This document shows positions 16,953 to 23,947 of a stretch of DNA of 36,576 nucleotides, one piece after another (the first letter of the stretch is position 1; every line of letters starts with the position of its first letter). Source of the DNA: Bacteroidota bacterium (lineage in GTDB: Bacteria; Bacteroidota; Bacteroidia; Bacteroidales; GCA-2748055); NCBI GenBank assembly GCA_024244665.1, contig JAAEOI010000437.1, forward strand, positions 1 to 36,576, read 5' to 3'. The notes below the pieces were generated by a model that saw only the letters and a program-made list of their open reading frames with translations, ran no database searches and was not told the origin of the DNA. A program made the position numbers and the translations under genes.

Positions 16953-18182
16953 ATGTATAATACAATATTTGTGGTAATGATCGGGGTGCTGGTGTTTGGG
17001 TACCTGCTTGAGCAGTGGCTGGACCAGTTGAACCTGAAACATACTCTTACGAAGCTTCCCGATGAGTTGAAGGGCATCTTTGATGATGATGAGTACCGGA
17101 AAAGTCAGTTGTACAAAAGGGATAATACCCGTTTCTCGCTGATAACAAGCACTTTGAGTCTATTGGTCATGGGATTGGTGTTTTTTCTTGGTGGTTTCGG
17201 ATGGCTGGACCGCTGGCTCTCCGGATTCATATCCAACTACATCCTGTTTGTCCTGGCATTTTTTGGAATTCTCTCCCTGGCGGGTGATATCCTTACTACC
17301 CCTTTTGCACTCTACGGCACATTTGTAATCGAGGAGAGGTATGGCTTCAACCGGACCACCATAAAGACTTTCATCCTGGATAAGTTCAAGGGATGGCTGC
17401 TGGGTGGGATTATAGGTGGGGGATTGTTGGCACTGATTACCTGGATTTACATACTGACCGGACCGTGGTTCTGGATCATTGTACTGGGTGTGGTTACCCT
17501 GTTTTCGATTTTCATGAATATGTTCTATTCAAACCTGATTGTTCCCCTGTTCAATAAACAGACTCCGCTGGAGGAGGGTTCCCTGAGGACTAAAATCGAG
17601 GCATTTGCAGAGAAGGCTGACTTCAGGCTGGATAACATCTATATGATGGACGGATCGAAACGTTCCAGCAAGGCCAATGCCTATTTTAGCGGCCTTGGTC
17701 CGAAGAAGAGGATCGTCCTTTTTGATACCCTGGTAAACGATCTTAGTGAGGAGCAGATTGTCGCAGTCCTGGCTCATGAAGTGGGACACAATAAAAAAAA
17801 GCACATCACCACAGGGCTGATATTGTCAGTCATTCAGAGTGCCATTACCTTTTACCTCTTCTCTCTTTTTGTGGGTGTGGACAGTTTCTCTGTTGCGTTG
17901 GGGGGATCAGAGGCCTCCTTTCACCTGGGACTGATTGCTTTTGGTGTTCTATATTCCCCCATATCCACCCTGCTTGGCCTTGGTACTAACCTGGTTTCCA
18001 GGCATCATGAGTACCAGGCCGATCGTTTTGCCAGGGAAAACTACAATGGTGAGGATCTTATCTCTTCACTCAAGGTTCTCTCTAAAAGTACCCTGAGTAA
18101 CCTCACACCGCATCCTGCCTACGTCTTTTTTCATTACTCGCATCCACCTTTGCTTCAGAGGATCAGGGCCTTGCGGGTATAA
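16953..18182 (+). CDS. M48 family metalloprotease, Ste24/CAAX-protease-like
   Basis: 409 residues from ATG 16953, which has GGAG immediately upstream; the longer frame from GTG 16923 begins inside a tandem repeat and is unlikely. It is an integral membrane zinc protease: N-terminal TM segments (FVVMIGVLVFGYLLEQWL), several further TMs (LSLLVMGLVFFLGGFGWLD, YILFVLAFFGILSLAGDIL), then the catalytic HEVGH at residues 275-279 and the third zinc ligand Glu within SRHHEYQADRFA. This order and the GSKRSSKANAYFSGLGPKKR segment are typical of Ste24-like enzymes. In bacteria they are linked to membrane-protein quality control; true CAAX processing is unlikely. Confidence 0.92.
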   Translation: MYNTIFVVMIGVLVFGYLLEQWLDQLNLKHTLTKLPDELKGIFDDDEYRKSQLYKRDNTRFSLITSTLSLLVMGLVFFLGGFGWLDRWLSGFISNYILFVLAFFGILSLAGDILTTPFALYGTFVIEERYGFNRTTIKTFILDKFKGWLLGGIIGGGLLALITWIYILTGPWFWIIVLGVVTLFSIFMNMFYSNLIVPLFNKQTPLEEGSLRTKIEAFAEKADFRLDNIYMMDGSKRSSKANAYFSGLGPKKRIVLFDTLVNDLSEEQIVAVLAHEVGHNKKKHITTGLILSVIQSAITFYLFSLFVGVDSFSVALGGSEASFHLGLIAFGVLYSPISTLLGLGTNLVSRHHEYQADRFARENYNGEDLISSLKVLSKSTLSNLTPHPAYVFFHYSHPPLLQRIRALRV

Positions 18183-18370
18183 TTCCTGACAAAACGCTAT
18201 AGTTCAAGGGGAATGGAGTTATTACCATATCAGGATGGTAGTGCCCTGGCGTGCTTGCTGACCTTTTCTAAGTCAAATCCCTGCTGCCCGGCCTACCTAT
18301 TCTTTACAAATTGGAATGAAATTTGCACCTTCTCTTATCATTGTCAGTTCTTAACATCAGCAAGAAAACC

Positions 18371-18559
18371 ATGATGAACATTAGAATATCATTTTTTATT
18401 TTCCTTTGCACCTCCTTGTCATTTTTTTCAGCATTGGATTACGAGCGAAAAGGTTCAGTTGTTAAGGTACAACTCACCGATATAGATGGAAATATTACTG
18501 GTGATTTAACAGCTCATGCAAATTATGATTATAAAACTCTGAATTACAAATTTTTATAA
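18371..18559 (+). CDS. Small hypothetical exported protein
   Basis: 62 residues from ATG 18371 (an ATG-ATG pair); the open frame extends upstream to 18323 but that part has no signal-peptide character. N-terminal hydrophobic stretch ISFFIFLCTSLSFFSA looks like a signal peptide, followed by DYERKGSVVKVQLTDIDGNI with strand-like alternation. I do not recognise it. It lies in an AT-rich patch and could be the remains of a larger gene, since the frame stops soon after. Confidence 0.4.
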   Translation: MMNIRISFFIFLCTSLSFFSALDYERKGSVVKVQLTDIDGNITGDLTAHANYDYKTLNYKFL

Positions 18560-18654
18560 AAAACTGAATCATTGGCATATGGGATTGATTAGTGACAATT
18601 CTCTAATCTCTATATGATAACGCTCAAAAATACGGCTTAATACCCCTTGTCAAG

Positions 18655-19368
18655 ATGAATAGTAGGCTGTTGAGTACAAAGGATTATAATACTGGCAATT
18701 CAAGCACTCTGAAGAAAAGTCTTCTCATTATAATGGCTATTGTTTCGGTAAGTCTTTCGGCTCAAAACCAATATATGCCATTTTTTGGTGGATTTGAGTT
18801 GGGTGTTGGCTATAGCACTTTCGTTGATTTTAATATTGAAAGCAACGGTGTCATGTTAAAGGCAGTGCCATACCAATTGCCTTTTTTGCCATATCAGTTG
18901 GGATTTGTATCTGCAAAGTATGTGAATCCCACAGACTATTTTGAATTGGGAATCATGTTTTCAAAGCGTAGTGATTCTTTTGCAAAGAAGAGTACAGATG
19001 GTTGGTCTGTTCCGTATTTCAATTTGTATTGTATCGATTTCCCAATCAAGTATTACACGGATGTTAAGATTAAAAGTAGTAGACCCCTATATGTGTATGG
19101 AGGGATCATTCCATCATGGATCATCTTACCCGAATCGGGATATTCTTTTTCGAATGATATAGATATGTACCTCACAGACTGGTATCTATCAGTATGTTCG
19201 GGGATTTGCTATGATAAAGGGATGTTAAGGTGGAAATTGCATTTCAGCATGGCGGTTACTTCCATTACAAAAGGGATTTTCAGATCAGCTTTTGAATCCA
19301 GTACCGATTATGGAATGATGGTATATCCATTTGAAGCACTCATATGTTGTGCATTATTATTCAGGTAA
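18655..19368 (+). CDS. Hypothetical outer-membrane beta-barrel protein
   Basis: 237 residues. A hydrophobic segment LLIIMAIVSVSLSAQ at about residues 23-37 looks like a signal peptide, so the true start may be internal rather than at ATG 18655. The rest is rich in aromatic, alternating strands (FFGGFELGVGYSTFVDFNIE, PTDYFELGIMFSKRSD, PLYVYGGIIPSWIILPESGY) and ends ALLFR, as in small PorT-like or outer-membrane beta-barrel proteins. Specific role unknown. Base composition is more AT-rich than the flanking protease and cinA genes, which may indicate acquisition. Confidence 0.6.
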   Translation: MNSRLLSTKDYNTGNSSTLKKSLLIIMAIVSVSLSAQNQYMPFFGGFELGVGYSTFVDFNIESNGVMLKAVPYQLPFLPYQLGFVSAKYVNPTDYFELGIMFSKRSDSFAKKSTDGWSVPYFNLYCIDFPIKYYTDVKIKSSRPLYVYGGIIPSWIILPESGYSFSNDIDMYLTDWYLSVCSGICYDKGMLRWKLHFSMAVTSITKGIFRSAFESSTDYGMMVYPFEALICCALLFR

Positions 19369-19441
19369 ATGTGTTTTATCAACATCGTGTTCTTGTAAAG
19401 TTAAGGATAGTGTTATGGTGCGAAATTTGGTACAAATTAGA

Positions 19442-19474
19442 AAGGACTTACAACAGTATTTGCCGTAAGTCCTT
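19442..19474 (-). terminator. Hairpin terminator downstream of tRNA-Gly
   Basis: Perfect 10-bp inverted repeat AAGGACTTAC (19442-19451) and GTAAGTCCTT (19465-19474) with a 13-nt loop, 10 bases past the tRNA 3' end on the minus strand, followed by a T-rich TTTCTAATTT. It could also end the rightward gene 18655-19368. Confidence 0.65.
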
Positions 19475-19484
19475 GATTATAAAG

Positions 19485-19556
19485 AGCGGGAAAGGAGGTT
19501 CGAACTCCCGACCCTCAGCTTGGGAAGCTGATGCTCTACCACTGAGCTACTCCCGC
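19485..19556 (-). tRNA. tRNA-Gly (anticodon CCC)
   Basis: A full cloverleaf folds on the minus strand: acceptor GCGGGAG pairs with TTCCCGC, D arm GCTCAGTGGTAGAGC, anticodon stem TCAGC/GCTGA closing loop TTCCCAA (anticodon CCC, glycine GGG codon), variable GGGTC, and T arm GGGAG-TTCGAAC-CTCCT. Discriminator base is T; CCA is not encoded and must be added by the CCA-adding enzyme. Confidence 0.95.
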
Positions 19557-19585
19557 AACAGGCACAAATTTACATTTTATTTGTC

Positions 19586-19593
19586 TAATTTTG
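19586..19593 (+). promoter_or_regulatory. Probable -7 promoter element for cinA
   Basis: TAATTTTG matches TAnnTTTG exactly, 28 bp before the cinA ATG, with AAGGAAAATAAGG as the ribosome-binding region between. No clear -33 TTG is seen at the usual distance. Confidence 0.45.
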
Positions 19594-19621
19594 GAATCCT
19601 TTAAAAAAAAGGAAAATAAGG

Positions 19622-20866
19622 ATGCGTAGTGCGCTAATAACCATAGGGGATGAGATACTGATCGGCCAGGTAGCCGATACCAATGCAGTATGGATTGCAA
19701 AGGAACTGAACAAGATCGGGGTGGCCGTCGGCGAAATGGTGACTGTCTCAGATGAGCCGGGGCAGATCAGGGAGATCCTGGATCGGTATCTGGGTAGCTA
19801 TGACCTTTTGATCATGACAGGAGGACTGGGTCCTACGAAGGATGACCTGACCAAGCAGACACTGGCAGAGTATTTTGACAGCCCAATGATCACTGTGCAG
19901 AAGGTATATGAAAAAATCACAGCATATTTCAGGGAGCGGGGCCGTAATATGATTGAATCCAATTTGCTGCAGGCCGATGTGCCGGAAGCATGCCGGGTGT
20001 TGATGAATAACCATGGCACGGCTCCAGGCATGTGGTTTGAGAAGGAGGGAAGCATCCTTGTTTCGCTTCCTGGTGTGCCCTACGAGATGAAGGGTCTTAT
20101 GGAGGATGAGGTTCTTCCGGAGATCAGGAAGCGAGTAAGTGTGCCTGAGGTGGTGCATAGAACCATTATGACACAGGGAGTCCCGGAATCTTATCTGGCA
20201 GCTTTGTTAAGAGACTGGGAGTCTAATCTTCCAAAATGCGTCAAGCTGGCCTATCTGCCACGTCCCGGGATTGTCAGGTTGCGCCTGACCGCTTCGGGAA
20301 AGTGTGCTGGTGATGCTGAACAATTACTCGGAGGACTGGTCGCAAAGTTATTGGAGATAATTCCACAGCATATTTTCGGATATGATGATATCAGCCTGGA
20401 GAAGGCCCTGGGTGATACCCTGAAGGATAAGGGCCTCACTGTGGCAACGGCCGAGAGTTGTACGGGGGGTAATATTGCCCGCCTGCTTACTACGGTTCCC
20501 GGAAGCTCGGGATATTTCTCCGGCTCTATTATTGCCTACCAGAATGAAGTAAAAACCTCGATTCTTCAAGTTGAAAAAGGAGTTATCAACACCCATGGGG
20601 CTGTGAGTCAACCGGTGGTTGAACAGATGGTAAAGGGAGTAATGGGAGTGCTGGGAAGCGAAACAGCCATTGCTGTATCAGGTGTTGCCGGGCCAGGTGG
20701 AGGGACTAAAGAAAAGGCTGTTGGAACAACCTGGATATCTGTTGCTTATAAGGATGAAGTATTTTCGAAAAAATATCTGTTTGGTGGCACTCGTGAGCGG
20801 ATTATTGATCAGGCTTCTTACACAGCCATGCAGCTTTTACGCAGGTTGGTGCTTGATCAACTATAA
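19622..20866 (+). CDS. cinA: CinA: competence/damage-inducible protein A with nicotinamide-nucleotide amidase domain
   Basis: 414 residues. The N-terminal molybdopterin-binding-like (COG1058) domain (LITIGDEILIGQVADTNAVW, MTGGLGPTKDDLTKQTLAEY) has ADP-ribose/NMN-related pyrophosphatase roles in characterised members. The C-terminal PncC-type domain (ATAESCTGGNIARLLTTVPG, GVAGPGGGTKEKAVGTTWIS) deamidates NMN, with catalytic Ser in AESCTGG. Together they suit pyridine-nucleotide recycling. It is the first gene of the conserved Bacteroidota order cinA-rpmB-rpmG-DUF4295-ftsY-rimO; ATG 19622 is preceded by AAGG. Confidence 0.95.
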   Translation: MRSALITIGDEILIGQVADTNAVWIAKELNKIGVAVGEMVTVSDEPGQIREILDRYLGSYDLLIMTGGLGPTKDDLTKQTLAEYFDSPMITVQKVYEKITAYFRERGRNMIESNLLQADVPEACRVLMNNHGTAPGMWFEKEGSILVSLPGVPYEMKGLMEDEVLPEIRKRVSVPEVVHRTIMTQGVPESYLAALLRDWESNLPKCVKLAYLPRPGIVRLRLTASGKCAGDAEQLLGGLVAKLLEIIPQHIFGYDDISLEKALGDTLKDKGLTVATAESCTGGNIARLLTTVPGSSGYFSGSIIAYQNEVKTSILQVEKGVINTHGAVSQPVVEQMVKGVMGVLGSETAIAVSGVAGPGGGTKEKAVGTTWISVAYKDEVFSKKYLFGGTRERIIDQASYTAMQLLRRLVLDQL

Positions 20867-20900
20867 GGGCGTGTTTTAGAGTGCTTTTTTACAGGAAAAG

Positions 20901-20932
20901 TTTGATTATTCCATAAAAAATCGCGTAATTTG
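20901..20932 (+). promoter_or_regulatory. Candidate promoter for the rpmB-rpmG-DUF4295 operon
   Basis: TTTG at 20901-20904, exactly 20 bp, then GTAATTTG at 20925-20932 (one mismatch from TAnnTTTG). Start of transcription would fall near 20938, about 34 nt before the rpmB ATG. Confidence 0.5.
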
Positions 20933-20971
20933 CGCCTCGTTAGAAGAATTGATCTGAAATTTAAAGGAATA

Positions 20972-21214
20972 ATGTCGAAATTTTGTCAGATAACAGGTAA
21001 GAAGATGATGGTGGGAAACAATGTATCTCACTCAAAGAGAAGGACCAAAAGAACCTTCCAGCCGAATCTCTTCGATAAGAAGTTTTATCTTGAAGAAGAG
21101 AAACGGTATGTGAGACTCCGCGTTTCTGCTCAGGCAATCCGCACCATCAATAAGAACGGACTGAAAGCAACACTGGATGATGCCGTTAAAAACGGATTTC
21201 TTAAATCTTATTAA
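20972..21214 (+). CDS. rpmB: 50S ribosomal protein L28
   Basis: 80 residues from ATG 20972, preceded by AAAGGAAT; the longer frame from 20930 overlaps the promoter. [20 protein letters not shown], then [20 protein letters not shown] and [20 protein letters not shown], are typical L28. It binds 23S rRNA in the large subunit. It is followed after 12 bp by rpmG; the L28-L33-DUF4295 trio is a fixed cluster in Bacteroidota. Confidence 0.97.
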   Translation: MSKFCQITGKKMMVGNNVSHSKRRTKRTFQPNLFDKKFYLEEEKRYVRLRVSAQAIRTINKNGLKATLDDAVKNGFLKSY

Positions 21215-21226
21215 TTAAAGTAGGAA

Positions 21227-21415
21227 ATGGCTAAAAAAGGTAAAGGAAACAGGGTACAGGTAATTCTCGAGTGCACCGAGCACAAAGAGAGCGGAATGCC
21301 TGGGACTTCTCGTTATATATCAACTAAGAACAGGAAGAATTCTCCCGATAGGCTTGAACTGAAAAAGTACAACGCTGTATTGAAAAAAGTAACACTACAC
21401 CGCGAAATTAAATAA
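21227..21415 (+). CDS. rpmG: 50S ribosomal protein L33
   Basis: 62 residues: [20 protein letters not shown], then [20 protein letters not shown] and [17 protein letters not shown], the usual L33 for this phylum. Only one of the four zinc-ribbon cysteines is present (in LECTEH), so this is the cysteine-poor, zinc-independent type. AGTAGGAA precedes the ATG. It sits between rpmB and the DUF4295 gene and is surely co-transcribed with them. Confidence 0.97.
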   Translation: MAKKGKGNRVQVILECTEHKESGMPGTSRYISTKNRKNSPDRLELKKYNAVLKKVTLHREIK

Positions 21416-21426
21416 GGATCTGAATA

Positions 21427-21579
21427 ATGGCTAAGAAAGTAGTTGCAAGTTTGCAGAGTGGAGAGGGAAGGAATTTTACCAAGTGTATTAAAATGGTACG
21501 TTCCCCTAAATCCGGAGCATATATGTTCGAAGAGGAAATGGTACACAATGATCATATCAAAGATTTCTTTGCTAACTAA
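21427..21579 (+). CDS. DUF4295 small protein of the L28-L33 operon
   Basis: 50 residues (MAKKVVASLQSGEGRNFTKC ... MVHNDHIKDFFAN). It is a short basic protein that nearly always follows rpmG in Bacteroidota; its conservation next to ribosomal genes suggests a ribosome-associated role, but the function is unproven. It starts 11 bp after the rpmG stop and is followed by a strong terminator. Confidence 0.9.
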   Translation: MAKKVVASLQSGEGRNFTKCIKMVRSPKSGAYMFEEEMVHNDHIKDFFAN

Positions 21580-21600
21580 TCATTGTTCTCCCTATAAAAC

Positions 21601-21634
21601 AAGAGCTTTCTTATTCTTAAGGAAGCTTTTTTTA
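21601..21634 (+). terminator. Rho-independent terminator after the ribosomal-protein operon
   Basis: Ten-base-pair stem AGCTTTCTTA (21604-21613) with TAAGGAAGCT (21618-21627), containing one T-G pair and a 4-nt loop, followed by a run of T. It ends the rpmB-rpmG-DUF4295 transcript before ftsY. Confidence 0.8.
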
Positions 21635-21642
21635 TATACACT

Positions 21643-21670
21643 AACTGAGCACTGAGTACTAAGCACTGAA
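21643..21670 (+). repeat. Four tandem copies of a heptamer, NACTGAG type, before ftsY
   Basis: Units AACTGAG, CACTGAG, TACTAAG, CACTGAA, ending two bases before the ftsY ATG. It is the reverse complement of the heptamer at 16892-16933. TGA or TAA falls in each reading frame. Confidence 0.8.
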
Positions 21671-21672
21671 TT

Positions 21673-22614
21673 ATGGGCCTTTTCACTTCAGATAAGAAAA
21701 AGAACCTTGACCGCGGTCTTGAAAAGACCAAGGAGAGTGTTTTTAAGAAGCTCTCCAGGGCGGTGGTTGGAAAATCCAGGGTTGATGATGAGGTACTCGA
21801 CAACCTGGAGGAGGTGTTGATCACATCCGATGTGGGAGTTGAGACCACCCTCCGGATTATTGAGAGGATTGAAGGTCGTGCTTCAAAGGACAAGTTTCTA
21901 AATACCAGCGAATTAAATGCAATTCTCAAGGAGGAGATCGCATCCCTTCTGGAGGAGAACAATTCAGGGCTGGTCGCTGCTTTTGATGATCCGCTTCCAA
22001 AGAAGCCTTATGTAATTATGGTAGTAGGGGTGAACGGAGTTGGAAAAACTACCACCATAGGCAAATTGGCCCATCATTTCAAAAAAGCCGGTAAGAAAGT
22101 GGTTCTTGGTGCCGCTGACACATTCAGGGCTGCCGCAGTGGATCAGCTTGTGATCTGGGCCGAAAGGGTTGGTGTGGAAATAGTGAAGCAGGATATGGGA
22201 TCGGACCCGGCTTCCGTTGCCTATGACACACTCTCGTCAGCTGTCTCCACAAATGCCGATGTTGTGATTATCGATACAGCAGGAAGACTGCACAACAAGG
22301 TCAACCTGATGAACGAGCTGAGTAAGATCAACAGGGTGATGCAAAAGGTGATTCCCGATGCACCTCATGAGATACTCCTTGTCCTGGATGGTTCCACCGG
22401 GCAGAATGCCTTTGAGCAGGCCAAGCAATTCACCCTGGCTACTGATGTAAACGCACTGGCACTTACCAAGTTGGACGGAACTGCAAAGGGTGGTGTTGTC
22501 CTGGGTATATCCGATCAGTTCCGGATCCCTGTCAAATATATCGGTATCGGTGAAAAGATGGATGATCTCCAGATATTTGACCGCGTCGAATTTGTAGACA
22601 GCCTGTTTAGTTAG
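21673..22614 (+). CDS. ftsY: Signal recognition particle receptor FtsY
   Basis: 313 residues; the receptor GTPase that docks SRP-ribosome complexes at the inner membrane. A short N-terminal helical segment (no long acidic A domain), N domain, then the G domain with GVNGVGKTTTIGKLAHHF (P loop), DTAGRLHNKVNLMNEL, TKLDGTAKGG and the closing GIGEKMDDLQIFDRVEFVDS. The length is normal for Bacteroidota FtsY. It follows a terminator and a heptamer repeat, so it must have its own promoter, not identified here; a TATATA stretch at 21634-21639 is the only AT-rich candidate. Confidence 0.97.
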   Translation: MGLFTSDKKKNLDRGLEKTKESVFKKLSRAVVGKSRVDDEVLDNLEEVLITSDVGVETTLRIIERIEGRASKDKFLNTSELNAILKEEIASLLEENNSGLVAAFDDPLPKKPYVIMVVGVNGVGKTTTIGKLAHHFKKAGKKVVLGAADTFRAAAVDQLVIWAERVGVEIVKQDMGSDPASVAYDTLSSAVSTNADVVIIDTAGRLHNKVNLMNELSKINRVMQKVIPDAPHEILLVLDGSTGQNAFEQAKQFTLATDVNALALTKLDGTAKGGVVLGISDQFRIPVKYIGIGEKMDDLQIFDRVEFVDSLFS

Positions 22615-22646
22615 GTAGTTAGGTAGTAAGGTAATTAGGTAGTTAA
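22611..22646 (+). repeat. Octamer/tetramer repeat between ftsY and rimO
   Basis: Four units of TTAGGTAG (22611-22618, 22619-22626, 22627-22634 as TAAGGTAA, 22635-22642) then TTAAC and the rimO ATG. It also reads as a period-4 repeat of (T/G)TAG. The first copy contains the ftsY TAG stop. Confidence 0.85.
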
Positions 22647-22647
22647 C

Positions 22648-23934
22648 ATGACTGTAAATATCATTACGCTGGGTTGCTCCAAAAACCTGGTGGATTCAGA
22701 ACACTTACTTTCCCAGTTCAGGGCGGCCGGATATAAGGTCATTCATGATGAGCAGAATGCCTCAGCCGACCTGGTGATCATCAATACCTGCGGCTTCATT
22801 CTCGATGCCAAAGAGGAGTCGGTCGAGACAATCATGCACTATATCGGAGAGAAAAAGGAGGGGAACCTGGAAAAGCTTTTTGTTATGGGTTGTCTTTCCG
22901 AACGATACAAGGGTGACCTGAAGACTGAATTGCCCGAAGTGGATGGTTTCTTTGGTGTGTGGGAGATGGCCCGAATCCTGGAGGAGGCCGGAACCAGCCT
23001 TGACAGCAAACTCCTTACGGAAAGAATGATTACCACTCCTTCACACTATGCCTATCTGAAGGTATCAGAAGGATGTAATCGGACCTGTGCATTTTGCGCT
23101 ATCCCCGGGATCCGGGGAAAACAGCAATCCATTTCCATAGATCAACTGGTGGCTGAAAGCAAGGGCCTTGTTCAGGGTGGGGTAAAGGAGTTAATTCTTA
23201 TCGCCCAGGACCTGACCAACTATGGCTTTGATTTATACCAGCGCCGCGCTTTATCCGATCTGCTCAGAGAACTTGTAAAGATTGAAGGGCTTGAGTGGAT
23301 CCGACTTCACTATGCTTATCCCACCGGATTCCCGAAAGATGTGATTGATTTGATGGCTTCCGAAGAGAAGATATGCAACTATATGGATATCCCCATCCAG
23401 CATGTCAATGACCAGGTTCTCTCGGATATGGGCAGGGGACATGACCGCAAAAAGCTGGAGCAGCTCCTGGACCGGTTCAGGAAGCAGATTCCTGATGTGG
23501 CGCTGAGAACTACTGTTCTGACAGGTTTTCCAGGTGAATCTGATGAGGCATTTAAAGAACTGATGGAGTATCTTACAGCATTCAGGTTCGACAGGCTGGG
23601 TGTATTCCCTTATTCCCATGAGGAGGATACTCCCGCGCATCTCAGGTTTAAAGATGATATCCCTGAGAAGGTGAAACACCAGAGGGCAGAGGCAGTCATG
23701 GAACTGCAGCAGGGCATCTCACTTAAACTTAACGAATCGAGGATTGGGAAATCGTTTAAGGTTCTGATTGACAGGGCAGATGAAGACTATTACATCGGGC
23801 GTACCCAGTATGATTCACCCGAAGTGGATAATGAAGTGCTGATTCCCAATGACAGGGAACTGGTTGTTGGGGATTTCTACCAGGTAAGGATTACTGATGC
23901 TGCCGAGTTTGACCTGTTCGGCAGCATCGAATAA
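22648..23934 (+). CDS. rimO: Ribosomal protein S12 methylthiotransferase RimO
   Basis: 428 residues. A radical-SAM enzyme that adds a methylthio group to an aspartate of ribosomal protein S12. Seen: N-terminal cluster domain with cysteines in TLGCSKNLVDSE, INTCGF and MGCLSERY; radical-SAM motif CNRTCAFCAIP; the ALRTTVLTGFPGE segment; and a C-terminal TRAM domain ending in RITDAAEFDLFGSIE, where the DxFG motif is typical of RimO. ATG 22648 follows the TTAGGTAG repeats. It converges on clpC with only 7 bp between stops, and its last codons form an 11-bp hairpin. Confidence 0.97.
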   Translation: MTVNIITLGCSKNLVDSEHLLSQFRAAGYKVIHDEQNASADLVIINTCGFILDAKEESVETIMHYIGEKKEGNLEKLFVMGCLSERYKGDLKTELPEVDGFFGVWEMARILEEAGTSLDSKLLTERMITTPSHYAYLKVSEGCNRTCAFCAIPGIRGKQQSISIDQLVAESKGLVQGGVKELILIAQDLTNYGFDLYQRRALSDLLRELVKIEGLEWIRLHYAYPTGFPKDVIDLMASEEKICNYMDIPIQHVNDQVLSDMGRGHDRKKLEQLLDRFRKQIPDVALRTTVLTGFPGESDEAFKELMEYLTAFRFDRLGVFPYSHEEDTPAHLRFKDDIPEKVKHQRAEAVMELQQGISLKLNESRIGKSFKVLIDRADEDYYIGRTQYDSPEVDNEVLIPNDRELVVGDFYQVRITDAAEFDLFGSIE

Positions 23935-23947
23935 CTGTTTGTTATTC
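23896..23947. terminator. Two hairpins at the rimO/clpC convergent junction
   Basis: Hairpin 1: GATGCTGCCGA (23896-23906) with TCGGCAGCATC (23918-23928), 11 perfect pairs, inside the last rimO codons. Hairpin 2: GAATAAC (23929-23935) with GTTATTC (23941-23947), spanning both stop codons. Neither has a long T-run, so their use as a bidirectional terminator is inferred. Confidence 0.5.
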
